From Pseudomonas ekonensis (GTDB taxonomy: Bacteria; Pseudomonadota; Gammaproteobacteria; Pseudomonadales; Pseudomonadaceae), in NCBI RefSeq assembly GCF_019145435.1, contig NZ_JAHSTS010000001.1:1-64000 (forward strand): a stretch of 64,000 nucleotides of DNA. Reading direction: 5' to 3'. The notes below the pieces were generated by a model. It saw only the letters and a list, made by a program, of their open reading frames with translations, was not told the origin of the DNA and made no database searches. How positions within the stretch are numbered: the stretch's first letter is position 1; each line of letters starts with the position of its first letter. Position numbers and translations under genes: made by a program. Below are positions 25,202 to 34,601 of this stretch, piece by piece.

Positions 25202-25392
25202 TGAAAGCGAATGAACTTCGTGAAAAATCCGCACAGCAGCTGAACGAGCAACTGCTCGGCCTGCTGCGCGACCAGTTCAATCTGCGCATGCAGAAGGCAA
25301 CTGGCCAGTTGGGGCAGTCTCATCTGCTCTCGCAAGTTAAGCGTGACATCGCTCGCGTGAAAACTGTGCTCAACCAGCAGGCAGGTAAGTGA
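25201..25392 (+). CDS. rpmC: 50S ribosomal protein L29
   Basis: L29 sits near the tunnel exit beside L23. The 63-aa helical hairpin protein has [18 protein letters not shown] and [14 protein letters not shown]. The ATG at 25201 overlaps the rplP stop (TGATG); the GTG one codon earlier is less likely. Confidence 0.95.
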
Positions 25393-25394
25393 TC

Positions 25395-25661
25395 ATGGCT
25401 GAAGCCGAAAAAACTGTCCGTACGCTGACTGGCCGTGTTGTCAGCGACAAGATGGACAAAACCATCACCGTTCTGATCGAGCGTCGCGTTAAGCACCCGA
25501 TCTACGGTAAATACGTTAAGCGTTCGACTAAGCTGCACGCGCACGACGAAACCAATCAGTGCCACATCGGCGACAAAGTCACTATTCGTGAAACTCGTCC
25601 GATGGCCAAGACCAAGTCTTGGGCGCTGGTTGATGTTCTCGAACGCGCTGTGGAAGTCTAA
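25395..25661 (+). CDS. rpsQ: 30S ribosomal protein S17
   Basis: S17 binds 16S helix 11 early in assembly. The 88-aa OB-fold protein shows [18 protein letters not shown] and [18 protein letters not shown] at 25395 is preferred over a GTG six bases upstream. It is one base off the end of rpmC. Confidence 0.96.
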   Translation: MAEAEKTVRTLTGRVVSDKMDKTITVLIERRVKHPIYGKYVKRSTKLHAHDETNQCHIGDKVTIRETRPMAKTKSWALVDVLERAVEV

Positions 25662-25684
25662 GGGCTAGGGGTCGGAGAAATTAT

Positions 25685-26053
25685 ATGATTCAGACTCAAT
25701 CCATGCTCGATGTGGCCGATAACAGCGGCGCTCGCCGCGTTATGTGCATCAAGGTGCTGGGTGGCTCCCATCGTCGTTACGCTGCCATTGGCGACATCAT
25801 CAAGGTTACCGTGAAGGAAGCAATTCCTCGCGGTAAGGTGAAAAAAGGCCAGGTAATGACTGCTGTCGTAGTCCGTACCCGTCACGGCGTACGTCGTGCC
25901 GATGGCTCCATTATCCGCTTTGATGGCAACGCTGCTGTTCTGCTGAACAACAAGCAAGAGCCGATCGGCACCCGTATCTTTGGGCCAGTGACCCGTGAGC
26001 TTCGTACTGAGAAGTTCATGAAGATCGTCTCGCTCGCCCCAGAAGTGCTGTAA
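25685..26053 (+). CDS. rplN: 50S ribosomal protein L14
   Basis: L14 lies at the intersubunit face near L19; RsfS binds it to silence ribosomes. The 122-aa protein starts [21 protein letters not shown] and has the [18 protein letters not shown] loop. First gene of the classical spc segment, with no separate promoter evident before it. Confidence 0.97.
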   Translation: MIQTQSMLDVADNSGARRVMCIKVLGGSHRRYAAIGDIIKVTVKEAIPRGKVKKGQVMTAVVVRTRHGVRRADGSIIRFDGNAAVLLNNKQEPIGTRIFGPVTRELRTEKFMKIVSLAPEVL

Positions 26054-26064
26054 GGAGATCCGAC

Positions 26065-26379
26065 ATGCAAAAGATTCGTCGTGACGACGAGATCATCGTG
26101 ATCGCCGGCAAAGACAAAGGTAAGCGCGGTAAGGTGCTGAAGGTTCTCGCTGACAACCGTCTGGTTGTCGGTGGTCTGAACCTGGTCAAGCGTCATACCA
26201 AGCCTAACCCGATGTCGGGCGTACAGGGCGGTATCGTCGAGAAAGAAGCGCCACTGCACGCTTCCAACGTCGCCATCTTCAACGGCGAAACCAACAAGGC
26301 TGACCGCGTTGGTTTCAAAGTAGAAGACGGTAAGAAAATTCGTGTCTTCAAGTCGACCCAAAAAGCGGTTGATGCTTGA
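26065..26379 (+). CDS. rplX: 50S ribosomal protein L24
   Basis: L24 initiates 50S assembly. The 104-aa protein has the KOW motif [13 protein letters not shown] and [19 protein letters not shown] precedes the start. Confidence 0.97.
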   Translation: MQKIRRDDEIIVIAGKDKGKRGKVLKVLADNRLVVGGLNLVKRHTKPNPMSGVQGGIVEKEAPLHASNVAIFNGETNKADRVGFKVEDGKKIRVFKSTQKAVDA

Positions 26380-26399
26380 ACACTGCTAGGTAGAAGACC

Positions 26400-26939
26400 A
26401 TGGCACGACTCCAAGAGATTTACCGGAAGGAAATCGCACCGAAACTTAAGGAAGAACTTAAGCTTTCGAACGTGATGGAAGTTCCGCGCGTTACCAAAAT
26501 CACTCTGAACATGGGTCTGGGCGAAGCGATCGGTGACAAGAAAGTCATCGAGCACGCGGTAGCTGACCTGGAAAAGATCACCGGCCAAAAAGTCGTTGTG
26601 ACTCACGCTCGTAAATCCATCGCGGGCTTCAAAGTCCGTGAAGGCTGGCCGATCGGTGTCAAAGTGACCCTGCGCCGTGAGCGTATGTACGAGTTCCTGG
26701 ATCGTCTGCTGTCGATCTCCCTGCCTCGGGTTCGCGACTTCCGCGGCCTGAATGCCAAGTCCTTCGACGGTCGTGGCAACTACAGCATGGGCGTGAAAGA
26801 GCAGATCATCTTCCCGGAAATCGACTACGACAAGATCGATGCTCTGCGCGGTCTGGACATTACCCTGACCACCACTGCCAAGAACGATGACGAAGGCCGC
26901 GCTCTGCTGCGTGCTTTCAAATTCCCGTTCCGCAACTGA
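26400..26939 (+). CDS. rplE: 50S ribosomal protein L5
   Basis: L5 holds 5S rRNA and contacts P-site tRNA. The 179-aa protein contains [16 protein letters not shown] and [20 protein letters not shown] in family form. Confidence 0.97.
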   Translation: MARLQEIYRKEIAPKLKEELKLSNVMEVPRVTKITLNMGLGEAIGDKKVIEHAVADLEKITGQKVVVTHARKSIAGFKVREGWPIGVKVTLRRERMYEFLDRLLSISLPRVRDFRGLNAKSFDGRGNYSMGVKEQIIFPEIDYDKIDALRGLDITLTTTAKNDDEGRALLRAFKFPFRN

Positions 26940-26952
26940 TTGGAGTAGGAAA

Positions 26953-27258
26953 ATGGCCAAGAAGAGCATGAAGAACCGTGAGCTGAAGCGTCAGCTCACC
27001 GTTGCCAAGTACGCCGCCAAGCGTGCAGCGCTGAAAGCGATCATCGTCGATCTGAACGCAAGTCCAGAAGCACGTTGGGAAGCTACCGTAGCCCTGCAGA
27101 AGCAACCACGTGACGCAAGCGCCTCGCGCATGCGTAACCGTTGCCGCCTGACCGGTCGTCCGCACGGCGTTTACCGCAAGTTCGGCCTGGGCCGTAACAA
27201 GCTGCGTGAAGCTGCCATGCGTGGTGACGTGCCAGGTCTGGTGAAAGCCAGCTGGTAA
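26953..27258 (+). CDS. rpsN: 30S ribosomal protein S14 (zinc-independent type)
   Basis: S14 helps fold the 30S head. The 101-aa protein is the long form without the CxxC zinc ribbon; it has [25 protein letters not shown] C-terminal sequence. The start at 26953 gives [10 protein letters not shown]; an open upstream extension overlaps rplE. A strong hairpin follows, so this gene may end a transcription unit. Confidence 0.96.
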   Translation: MAKKSMKNRELKRQLTVAKYAAKRAALKAIIVDLNASPEARWEATVALQKQPRDASASRMRNRCRLTGRPHGVYRKFGLGRNKLREAAMRGDVPGLVKASW

Positions 27259-27317
27259 GCGCCTTCAAAACCCCGGTGGCCGGCTCGAAAGAGTCAGACC
27301 GCCGGTGGTCTTGAACT

Positions 27318-27350
27318 TGAATCAAGCCCCTTTTGGGGCTTGATTCATTT
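27318..27350 (+). terminator. Strong hairpin terminator between rpsN and rpsH
   Basis: TGAATCAAGCCCC (27318-27330) pairs perfectly over 13 bp with GGGGCTTGATTCA (27335-27347) around a TTTT loop. Only a short T run (TTT) follows, so efficiency is uncertain. It lies inside what is normally one continuous spc operon. Confidence 0.7.
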
Positions 27351-27368
27351 CCGGGGGGTGTCTAGAAT
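27340..27368 (+). promoter_or_regulatory. Candidate sigma70 promoter upstream of rpsH
   Basis: TTGATT (27340-27345), a 17-nt spacer and TAGAAT (27363-27368). The -35 lies inside the 3' arm of the preceding terminator hairpin. It would give rpsH a leader of about 90 nt. Confidence 0.6.
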
Positions 27369-27466
27369 GACCGGCTCGCCTGAGCCCGTGTTTTTTGTGC
27401 CCGGAATTTCTCGGCGACAAGTAGTAGCCGCAAGGCTAATTTTTCTGTTTTAGGAGCGTCTAGCCC

Positions 27467-27859
27467 ATGAGTATGCAGGACCCGTTAGCGGACATGCTAA
27501 CTCGAATCCGTAATGCCCAGATGGCTGAAAAGTCCGTCGTAAGCATGCCGTCTTCCACGCTGAAGGTGGCTGTAGCAAAAGTCCTGAAGGACGAAGGTTA
27601 CATCGCGGGTTATCAGATCAGCAGCGAAACCAAACCTCTGCTGTCCATCGAGCTGAAGTACTTCGAAGGCCGTCCGGTCATCGAGGAAGTCAAGCGCGTC
27701 AGCCGTCCAGGCCTGCGCCAGTACAAGTCCGTCGAAGATCTGCCAAAAGTACGTGGCGGCCTCGGCGTGTCTATCGTCTCCACCAACAAAGGTGTGATGA
27801 CTGATCGTGCTGCGCGCGCTGCCGGTGTCGGCGGCGAAGTTCTTTGCACAGTGTTCTAA
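27467..27859 (+). CDS. rpsH: 30S ribosomal protein S8
   Basis: S8 binds the central domain of 16S rRNA and in E. coli represses the spc operon. The 130-aa protein begins [18 protein letters not shown] and ends with [23 protein letters not shown] lies upstream. First gene after the internal terminator/promoter. Confidence 0.97.
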   Translation: MSMQDPLADMLTRIRNAQMAEKSVVSMPSSTLKVAVAKVLKDEGYIAGYQISSETKPLLSIELKYFEGRPVIEEVKRVSRPGLRQYKSVEDLPKVRGGLGVSIVSTNKGVMTDRAARAAGVGGEVLCTVF

Positions 27860-27871
27860 GGGGGGATAAGC

Positions 27872-28405
27872 ATGTCTCGCGTCGCTAAGAACCCCGTTAA
27901 GCTGCCGGCCGGCGTCGAAATCAAATTCGTAGGCCAACAGCTTTCGGTGAAGGGTGCCAAGGGCACTCTCGAACTGAACGTCCATTCGTCCGTTGAGATC
28001 GTTGAAGAAGCCGGTGAGCTGCGTTTCGCTGCTCGCAATGGCGATCAACAGACCCGCGCAATGGCCGGTACCACTCGTGCGTTGGTAAACAACATGGTCC
28101 AGGGCGTAAGCCAAGGCTTCGAGCGCAAGCTCCAGCTGGTCGGTGTTGGTTACAAGGCGCAAGCAAAAGGTCAGGTTCTGAACCTGGCTCTTGGCTTCTC
28201 GCACCCTGTGGATTACGAACTGCCGGCAGGCATCACTGCTGAGACTCCTAGCCAGACCGATATCCTGATCAAGGGCATCGACAAGCAGCTGGTAGGTCAA
28301 GTGGCCGCCGAGATCCGCGACTTCCGTCCACCAGAGCCTTACAAAGGTAAAGGTGTGCGCTACGCGGACGAAGTCGTCCGTCGTAAAGAAGCCAAGAAGA
28401 AGTAG
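27872..28405 (+). CDS. rplF: 50S ribosomal protein L6
   Basis: L6 supports the sarcin-ricin loop region where GTPases bind. The 177-aa protein starts [16 protein letters not shown] and has the conserved [14 protein letters not shown] near the C-terminus. Confidence 0.97.
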   Translation: MSRVAKNPVKLPAGVEIKFVGQQLSVKGAKGTLELNVHSSVEIVEEAGELRFAARNGDQQTRAMAGTTRALVNNMVQGVSQGFERKLQLVGVGYKAQAKGQVLNLALGFSHPVDYELPAGITAETPSQTDILIKGIDKQLVGQVAAEIRDFRPPEPYKGKGVRYADEVVRRKEAKKK

Positions 28406-28415
28406 GGCATAGCAA

Positions 28416-28766
28416 ATGACCGACAAAAAAGTTACTCGACTGCGTCGCGCTCGCAAAGCACGCCTGAAAATGCACGAACTCGAAGTCGTGCGTCTCTGCG
28501 TGTTCCGCTCTTCGCAGCACATCTACGCCCAGGTCATTTCGGCCGACGGCAACAAAGTCCTGGCCAGCGCCTCGACTTTGGATAAAGAACTGCGTGATGG
28601 TGCCACCGGCAACATCGACGCGGCCACTAAGGTTGGCCAGCTGGTCGCTACGCGTGCTAAGGCCGTGGGCGTCTCGCAGGTGGCTTTCGACCGCTCTGGC
28701 TTCAAGTACCACGGCCGCGTTAAGGCGCTGGCTGATGCTGCTCGTGAAGCTGGGCTGGAGTTCTAA
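28416..28766 (+). CDS. rplR: 50S ribosomal protein L18
   Basis: L18 brings 5S rRNA into the 50S subunit with L5. The 116-aa protein shows [28 protein letters not shown] and [19 protein letters not shown]. Confidence 0.97.
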   Translation: MTDKKVTRLRRARKARLKMHELEVVRLCVFRSSQHIYAQVISADGNKVLASASTLDKELRDGATGNIDAATKVGQLVATRAKAVGVSQVAFDRSGFKYHGRVKALADAAREAGLEF

Positions 28767-28769
28767 GTT

Positions 28770-29270
28770 ATGTCAAATAACGACCAAAAGCGCGACGAAG
28801 GCTACATCGAGAAGCTGGTTCAAGTTAACCGCGTAGCCAAAACCGTTAAAGGCGGCCGTATCTTCACTTTCACCGCGTTGACCGTGGTGGGTGACGGTAA
28901 GGGTCGCGTTGGCTTCGGCCGTGGCAAGTCGCGTGAAGTGCCTGCTGCGATCCAGAAGGCAATGGAAGCTGCTCGCCGCAACATGATCCAGGTTGATCTG
29001 AACGGCACCACCCTGCAGTACGCCACCAAGTCCGCCCACGGCGCGTCGAAGGTGTACATGCAGCCTGCTTCTGAAGGTACCGGTATCATCGCTGGCGGCG
29101 CAATGCGTGCCGTTCTCGAAGTTGCTGGCGTTCAGAACGTTCTGGCCAAGTGCTACGGCTCGACCAACCCTGTAAACGTGGTTCACGCCACTTTCAAGGG
29201 TCTGAAGGCCATGCAGTCTCCTGAGTCCATTGCCGCCAAGCGTGGCAAGCGCGTTGAGGAGATCGTCTGA
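28770..29270 (+). CDS. rpsE: 30S ribosomal protein S5
   Basis: S5 contributes to mRNA unwinding and decoding accuracy. The 166-aa protein has the dsRBD-like N-domain ([19 protein letters not shown]) with the spectinomycin-contacting loop intact, and [19 protein letters not shown]. Confidence 0.97.
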   Translation: MSNNDQKRDEGYIEKLVQVNRVAKTVKGGRIFTFTALTVVGDGKGRVGFGRGKSREVPAAIQKAMEAARRNMIQVDLNGTTLQYATKSAHGASKVYMQPASEGTGIIAGGAMRAVLEVAGVQNVLAKCYGSTNPVNVVHATFKGLKAMQSPESIAAKRGKRVEEIV

Positions 29271-29272
29271 TC

Positions 29273-29449
29273 ATGGCTACCGTAAAAGTAACGCTGATCA
29301 AAAGCACCAGCGGCCGCATCCCTAGCCACAAACTGTGCGTGAAGGGTCTGGGTCTGCGTCGCATCGGTCACACTGTAGAAGTTCAGGATACTCCCGAGAA
29401 TCGCGGGATGATCAACAAGGCCTACTACATGCTGCGTGTCGAGGGTTAA
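29273..29449 (+). CDS. rpmD: 50S ribosomal protein L30
   Basis: L30 is a small 50S protein near 5S rRNA. The 58-aa product ([20 protein letters not shown] onward, ending MLRVEG) reads cleanly from ATG 29273 to TAA 29447-29449. It has the family motif [16 protein letters not shown]. It lies 2 nt after rpsE and 3 nt before rplO. Confidence 0.97.
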   Translation: MATVKVTLIKSTSGRIPSHKLCVKGLGLRRIGHTVEVQDTPENRGMINKAYYMLRVEG

Positions 29450-29452
29450 TCG

Positions 29453-29890
29453 ATGAAACTCAATGATCTGAGTCCAGCGCCGGGTTCCCGTCGCGAAAAG
29501 CATCGTCCGGGCCGTGGTATCGGTAGCGGTTTGGGTAAGACTGGTGGCCGTGGTCACAAAGGTCAGACCTCCCGTTCCGGTGGCACCATCGCTCCAGGCT
29601 TTGAAGGCGGTCAACAGCCGCTGCACCGTCGCCTGCCGAAGTTCGGTTTCGTTTCCCTGAAAGCCATGGATCGCGCAGAAGTGCGTCTGTCCGAGCTGGC
29701 CAAGGTGGAAGGCGACATCGTCACCGTGCAGTCCCTGAAAGATGCCAACGTGATCAACGTCAACGTACAGCGCGTGAAAATCATGCTGTCCGGTGAAGTG
29801 ACTCGCGCTGTCACTATCGGCAAGGGAATCGGCGCCACCAAAGGTGCGCGCGCGGCTATCGAAGCAGCTGGCGGCAAGTTCGAGGAATAA
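29453..29890 (+). CDS. rplO: 50S ribosomal protein L15
   Basis: L15 is a late-assembly 50S protein. The 145-aa protein has the glycine-rich N-terminus ([20 protein letters not shown]) and the conserved [15 protein letters not shown]. secY starts on the next base after its stop. Confidence 0.97.
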   Translation: MKLNDLSPAPGSRREKHRPGRGIGSGLGKTGGRGHKGQTSRSGGTIAPGFEGGQQPLHRRLPKFGFVSLKAMDRAEVRLSELAKVEGDIVTVQSLKDANVINVNVQRVKIMLSGEVTRAVTIGKGIGATKGARAAIEAAGGKFEE

Positions 29891-31219
29891 ATGGCTAAGC
29901 AAGGTGCTCTCTCTGCGCTCGGCAAAGGCGGTATGTCTGAACTCTGGGCTCGTCTGCGTTTTCTGTTCCTGGCGATCATCGTCTACCGAATAGGCGCACA
30001 CATCCCGGTTCCAGGTATCAACCCGGACCGTCTCGCAGACCTGTTTCGACAGAATGAGGGGACCATTCTTAGCTTGTTCAACATGTTTTCCGGCGGCGCG
30101 CTGGAGCGGATGAGCATCTTTGCACTGGGGATCATGCCGTACATTTCGGCATCGATCATCATGCAGCTGATGACCGCCGTCAGCCCGCAGCTGGAGCAGT
30201 TGAAGAAGGAAGGTGAAGCTGGCCGTCGCAAGATCAGCCAGTACACCCGCTACGGCACCGTCGTCCTGGCTCTCGTCCAGGCCATTGGCATGTCCATTGG
30301 CCTGGCGGGGCAGGGCGTTGCGTTCACTGGTGACTTCGGCTTCCATTTCGTCGCGGTATCCACGTTTGTGGCTGGCGCGATGTTCATGATGTGGCTGGGT
30401 GAGCAGATTACTGAGCGTGGTGTAGGCAACGGTATCTCGATGCTGATTTTTTCGGGTATCGTCGCCGGTCTTCCGAGAGCGATCGGGCAGTCTTTCGAGT
30501 CTGCGCGTCAGGGTGACATCAACATTTTCGCCCTGGTTGCCATCGGTCTGCTGGCAGTAGCGATTATCGGTTTCGTGGTGTTCATTGAGCGTGGTCAGCG
30601 TCGTATCGCCGTTCACTACGCCAAGCGTCAGCAGGGCCGCAAGGTCTTTGCTGCGCAGACCAGCCACTTGCCGCTGAAAGTGAACATGGCCGGTGTCATT
30701 CCGGCTATTTTCGCAAGCAGCATTCTGCTGTTTCCGGCTTCGTTGGGTGCCTGGTTCGGTCAGTCTGAAGGTATGGGCTGGTTGCAGGACATCTCGCAGT
30801 CGATCGCTCCTGGTCAGCCGTTGAATATTCTGCTGTTTAGTGCAGGGATTATTTTCTTCTGCTTCTTCTATACGGCGTTGATGTTCAATCCGAAAGACGT
30901 AGCGGAAAACCTGAAGAAGTCCGGTGCCTTTATTCCGGGCATCCGTCCAGGTGAGCAGTCAGCGCGCTACATTGATGGCGTTCTGACTCGCTTGACCATG
31001 TTCGGTGCTCTTTACATGACGGCCGTGTGCCTGCTGCCCCAGTTCCTGGTGGTTGCGGCAAACGTTCCGTTCTACCTTGGCGGGACCTCGTTGCTGATCG
31101 TGGTCGTGGTTGTGATGGACTTTATGTCCCAAGTACAATCGCACCTCGTTTCGCACCAGTACGAATCCCTGATGAAGAAAGCCAACCTGAAGGGTTACGG
31201 CAGCGGCATGTTGCGCTGA
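29891..31219 (+). CDS. secY: Preprotein translocase subunit SecY
   Basis: SecY is the channel of the Sec translocon. The 442-aa protein has ten hydrophobic segments, the plug region after the first segment ([12 protein letters not shown] onward), and the cytosolic loop [18 protein letters not shown] that contacts ribosomes and SecA. Zero-gap junction with rplO indicates coupling. Confidence 0.97.
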   Translation: MAKQGALSALGKGGMSELWARLRFLFLAIIVYRIGAHIPVPGINPDRLADLFRQNEGTILSLFNMFSGGALERMSIFALGIMPYISASIIMQLMTAVSPQLEQLKKEGEAGRRKISQYTRYGTVVLALVQAIGMSIGLAGQGVAFTGDFGFHFVAVSTFVAGAMFMMWLGEQITERGVGNGISMLIFSGIVAGLPRAIGQSFESARQGDINIFALVAIGLLAVAIIGFVVFIERGQRRIAVHYAKRQQGRKVFAAQTSHLPLKVNMAGVIPAIFASSILLFPASLGAWFGQSEGMGWLQDISQSIAPGQPLNILLFSAGIIFFCFFYTALMFNPKDVAENLKKSGAFIPGIRPGEQSARYIDGVLTRLTMFGALYMTAVCLLPQFLVVAANVPFYLGGTSLLIVVVVVMDFMSQVQSHLVSHQYESLMKKANLKGYGSGMLR

Positions 31220-31246
31220 GTACCCATAAGGTTCGAGGAGTTGGTG

Positions 31247-31363
31247 ATGAAAGTTCGTGCATCGGTGAAAAAGCTGTGCCGTAACTGCAAGATTATTCGC
31301 CGCGAAGGTGTTGTTCGAGTAATTTGCAGCGCGGAACCGCGTCACAAGCAGCGCCAAGGCTGA
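31247..31363 (+). CDS. rpmJ: 50S ribosomal protein L36 (zinc-binding form)
   Basis: L36 stabilises 23S rRNA folding. The 38-aa product [20 protein letters not shown] and so on keeps Cys11, Cys14, Cys27 and His33, so it is the zinc-ribbon (C+) form. CGAGGAG lies upstream. A terminator hairpin follows. Confidence 0.96.
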
Positions 31364-31379
31364 GTGTGATCGTGCTTCA

Positions 31380-31419
31380 AGCCCGGCAGCTAGTGTGCTG
31401 CCGGGTTGATTATTTGTTA
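31380..31419 (+). terminator. Hairpin terminator between rpmJ and rpsM
   Basis: CCCGGCAGC (31382-31390) pairs perfectly with GCTGCCGGG (31397-31405) around TAGTGT. The following TTGATTATTTGTTATT is T-rich. It separates the spc and alpha segments. Confidence 0.75.
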
Positions 31420-31434
31420 TTACAGCGATATTAT
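31406..31434 (+). promoter_or_regulatory. Candidate sigma70 promoter of the alpha operon
   Basis: TTGATT (31406-31411), a 17-nt spacer and TATTAT (31429-31434). The -35 begins right at the end of the preceding hairpin, the same design as upstream of rpsH. It would give a leader of about 55 nt before rpsM. Confidence 0.6.
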
Positions 31435-31493
31435 CTCGCGCCCTATTTCTTGGCTTCCGGGGCGTAGGTAGCTGTCAATTGGAGTCCCACTGA

Positions 31494-31850
31494 ATGGCCC
31501 GTATTGCAGGCGTTAACATTCCAGATAACAAGCATACTGTTATCTCGCTGACCTACATCTATGGTGTCGGTCGCACTACCGCGCAGAAAATCTGTGCGGT
31601 GACTGGGGTAAACCCAGCAGCAAAGATCAAGGATCTGAGCGACGAGCAAATTGAACAGCTGCGTGGCGAAGTCGCGAAGTTCACCACTGAAGGTGACCTG
31701 CGTCGCGAAATCAACATGAAAATCAAGCGCTTGATGGACCTCGGTTGCTATCGCGGTCTGCGTCATCGTCGTGGTCTGCCAGTACGCGGTCAGCGTACCA
31801 AGACCAACGCGCGTACCCGTAAAGGTCCGCGTAAGCCGATCCGCAAGTAA
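31494..31850 (+). CDS. rpsM: 30S ribosomal protein S13
   Basis: S13 contacts P-site tRNA and bridges the subunits. The 118-aa protein begins [19 protein letters not shown] and has the [19 protein letters not shown] tail. First gene of the alpha operon; in E. coli S4 represses translation here through a leader pseudoknot. Confidence 0.97.
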   Translation: MARIAGVNIPDNKHTVISLTYIYGVGRTTAQKICAVTGVNPAAKIKDLSDEQIEQLRGEVAKFTTEGDLRREINMKIKRLMDLGCYRGLRHRRGLPVRGQRTKTNARTRKGPRKPIRK

Positions 31851-31880
31851 TCGCCCCAGCGAATCGACAGGAATTTAATC

Positions 31881-32270
31881 ATGGCAAAACCTGCTGCTCG
31901 TCCTCGTAAAAAAGTTAAAAAGACAGTGGTTGATGGCATCGCCCACATCCATGCCTCTTTTAACAACACCATCGTGACCATCACCGACCGTCAAGGTAAC
32001 GCTCTTTCCTGGGCTACCTCCGGTGGTTCGGGTTTCCGCGGTTCCCGCAAGTCCACCCCGTTCGCGGCTCAAGTAGCTGCTGAGCGTGCTGGTCAAGCTG
32101 CGCTGGAATACGGCCTGAAAAACCTCGACGTGAACGTCAAGGGCCCAGGTCCAGGTCGTGAATCCGCAGTCCGCGCTCTGAACGGCTGTGGCTACAAGAT
32201 CGCCAGCATCACCGACGTGACGCCAATCCCGCACAACGGGTGCCGTCCGCCGAAGAAGCGCCGCGTGTAA
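31881..32270 (+). CDS. rpsK: 30S ribosomal protein S11
   Basis: S11 lies on the 30S platform near the E site. The 129-aa protein contains [19 protein letters not shown] and ends with the conserved [15 protein letters not shown]. Confidence 0.97.
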   Translation: MAKPAARPRKKVKKTVVDGIAHIHASFNNTIVTITDRQGNALSWATSGGSGFRGSRKSTPFAAQVAAERAGQAALEYGLKNLDVNVKGPGPGRESAVRALNGCGYKIASITDVTPIPHNGCRPPKKRRV

Positions 32271-32288
32271 TCCAGGAGATTGTAAAGA

Positions 32289-32909
32289 ATGGCTCGTTAC
32301 ATTGGTCCAAAATGCAAACTGGCTCGTCGCGAAGGCACCGATCTCTTCCTGAAGAGCGGCGTGCGCGCGATCGAATCGAAGTGCAACATTGAAGCAGCAC
32401 CTGGTATCCACGGCCAGCGCCGCGGTCGCCAGTCCGACTACGGCACCCAACTGCGTGAGAAGCAGAAGGTTCGTCGTATCTACGGCGTTCTCGAGCGTCA
32501 GTTCAGCGGCTACTACAAGCAAGCCGCTGGCAAGAAAGGTGCAACCGGTGAAAACCTGCTGCAACTGCTCGAATGCCGTCTGGACAACGTCGTATACCGT
32601 ATGGGCTTCGGCTCCACCCGTGCCGAATCCCGTCAGCTGGTATCGCACAAGTCGATCAGCGTTAACGGCCAGACCGTAAACGTTCCGTCCTACCAGGTTC
32701 GTGCTGGTGACGTGGTCGCTGTTCGCGAGAAGGCAAAAAACCAACTTCGCATTGTCCAAGCTCTCGATCTGTGTGCTCAACGTGGCCGCGTAGAGTGGGT
32801 AGAAGTAGACACTGAGAAGAAGTCGGGCGTTTTCAAGAACGTTCCAGCTCGCAGTGATCTGTCCGCCGACATCAACGAAAGCCTGATTGTCGAGCTCTAC
32901 TCCAAGTAA
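32289..32909 (+). CDS. rpsD: 30S ribosomal protein S4
   Basis: S4 starts 16S 5'-domain assembly and in E. coli autoregulates the alpha operon. The 206-aa protein has the S4 RNA-binding domain ([28 protein letters not shown]). The N-terminus is the zinc-free gammaproteobacterial type. Confidence 0.97.
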   Translation: MARYIGPKCKLARREGTDLFLKSGVRAIESKCNIEAAPGIHGQRRGRQSDYGTQLREKQKVRRIYGVLERQFSGYYKQAAGKKGATGENLLQLLECRLDNVVYRMGFGSTRAESRQLVSHKSISVNGQTVNVPSYQVRAGDVVAVREKAKNQLRIVQALDLCAQRGRVEWVEVDTEKKSGVFKNVPARSDLSADINESLIVELYSK

Positions 32910-32931
32910 GGGCTAGAAAATAGGTGCATCC

Positions 32932-33933
32932 ATGCAGATTTCGGTAAATGAGTTCCTGACACCCCGCCATATTGATGTGCAGGTTGTCAGTCCAACCCGC
33001 GCCAAGATCACCCTCGAGCCTCTCGAGCGTGGTTTTGGCCACACCCTGGGCAACGCGCTGCGCCGCATCCTGTTGTCCTCAATGCCCGGCTGCGCAGTAG
33101 TCGAGGCCGAGATTGACGGTGTGCTCCACGAGTACAGCGCCATCGAAGGTGTACAGGAAGACGTAATTGAAATCCTGTTGAACCTTAAAGGTCTGGCTAT
33201 CAAGCTGCACGGCCGTGACGAAGTTACGCTGACCTTGTCGAAGAAGGGTTCGGGGGTGGTTACCGCTGCCGATATTCAGCTGGATCATGATGTCGAGATC
33301 GTTAACCCCGATCACGTAATCGCTAACCTGGCGTCCAACGGCGCCCTGAACATGAAGCTCACCGTAGCTCGTGGTCGTGGTTATGAGCCGGCCGACTCGC
33401 GTCAAAGCGATGAAGACGAAAGCCGCAGCATCGGTCGCTTGCAGCTCGACTCTTCGTTCAGCCCGGTTCGCCGTATCGCATACGTGGTGGAAAACGCCCG
33501 TGTCGAGCAGCGCACCAACCTGGACAAGCTGGTTATTGATCTGGAAACCAACGGTACCCTGGATCCTGAAGAGGCCATCCGTCGTGCTGCAACCATCCTG
33601 CAACAGCAGTTGGCTGCGTTCGTCGACCTCAAAGGTGACAGTGAGCCAGTGGTTGTCGAGCAGGAAGACGAGATCGATCCGATCCTGCTTCGCCCGGTTG
33701 ACGATCTGGAACTGACTGTACGTTCGGCCAACTGCCTTAAGGCGGAAAACATCTACTACATCGGCGACCTGATTCAGCGCACCGAAGTAGAGCTGTTGAA
33801 GACTCCGAACCTGGGCAAGAAATCCTTGACCGAAATCAAGGACGTTCTGGCCTCCCGCGGTCTGTCCCTCGGCATGCGCCTCGACAACTGGCCGCCTGCA
33901 AGTCTTAAGAAGGACGACAAGGCGACTGCCTGA
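32932..33933 (+). CDS. rpoA: DNA-directed RNA polymerase subunit alpha
   Basis: Alpha dimers scaffold polymerase assembly, and the C-terminal domain reads UP elements and activators. The 333-aa protein has the N-domain ([20 protein letters not shown]) and C-domain ([19 protein letters not shown]) with the conserved Arg and Asn of the DNA-contacting surface. A 42-nt gap precedes rplQ. Confidence 0.98.
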   Translation: MQISVNEFLTPRHIDVQVVSPTRAKITLEPLERGFGHTLGNALRRILLSSMPGCAVVEAEIDGVLHEYSAIEGVQEDVIEILLNLKGLAIKLHGRDEVTLTLSKKGSGVVTAADIQLDHDVEIVNPDHVIANLASNGALNMKLTVARGRGYEPADSRQSDEDESRSIGRLQLDSSFSPVRRIAYVVENARVEQRTNLDKLVIDLETNGTLDPEEAIRRAATILQQQLAAFVDLKGDSEPVVVEQEDEIDPILLRPVDDLELTVRSANCLKAENIYYIGDLIQRTEVELLKTPNLGKKSLTEIKDVLASRGLSLGMRLDNWPPASLKKDDKATA

Positions 33934-33975
33934 TCGTCGTAATCACCGAACGTTGTGTTTGGTAAGGAATGAACC

Positions 33976-34362
33976 ATGCGTCATCGTAAAAGTGGTCGTC
34001 ACCTGAGCCGCACCAGCTCCCACCGTAAGGCTATGTTCCAGAACATGGCGGTGTCGCTGTTCGAGCACGAGCTGATCAAAACTACTCTGCCAAAAGCCAA
34101 AGAACTGCGCCGCGTTGCCGAGCCGCTGATCACTCTGGCCAAGACAGACAGCGTTGCTAACCGTCGTCTGGCTTTCGACCGTACTCGTTCGAAAGCGATC
34201 GTCGGCAAGCTCTTCAACGATCTGGGCAAGCGTTACGCTACCCGTGAGGGTGGCTACCTGCGCATCCTCAAGTGCGGTTTCCGCGCTGGCGACAACGCTC
34301 CTATGGCGTACGTCGAGCTGGTTGATCGCGCTGTCGGCGGCGAAGCTGTATCCGCTGAGTAA
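33976..34362 (+). CDS. rplQ: 50S ribosomal protein L17
   Basis: L17 lies near the tunnel exit. The 128-aa protein starts [20 protein letters not shown] and has [10 protein letters not shown] in the middle. Last gene of the alpha operon, followed by a strong terminator. Confidence 0.97.
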   Translation: MRHRKSGRHLSRTSSHRKAMFQNMAVSLFEHELIKTTLPKAKELRRVAEPLITLAKTDSVANRRLAFDRTRSKAIVGKLFNDLGKRYATREGGYLRILKCGFRAGDNAPMAYVELVDRAVGGEAVSAE

Positions 34363-34377
34363 GACGTCAGTCTGAAA

Positions 34378-34409
34378 CAAAAAAACCGGGCCTGGTGCCC
34401 GGTTTTTTT
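34378..34409 (+). terminator. Rho-independent terminator of the alpha operon
   Basis: AACCGGGC (34384-34391) pairs with GCCCGGTT (34397-34404), flanked by an A run and followed by seven T. The A/T symmetry would also stop transcription on the other strand. Confidence 0.93.
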
Positions 34410-34601
34410 GTGCCCGCAAGAAATGCGTCTTGCGTACAAGCCAATGCCTGCTTTCCGTTGTCATTATGTCGTGGGATGTGTAATTACAAATATCTATTGA
34501 TGCCTGCAAGTTAATGAATTTGTAGCTGTCACATTGATGGTCAATACTCCCCACCAAGCCGATTAGCCGGCAGTTCCAGACTGACAGAGGAAGAAGATCG
34601 C

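Noticed and set aside
34410..34601. OxyR operator upstream of katA
   Set aside because: ATAG/CTAT half-sites with 7-nt spacing could not be found; only an AT-rich stretch is present.
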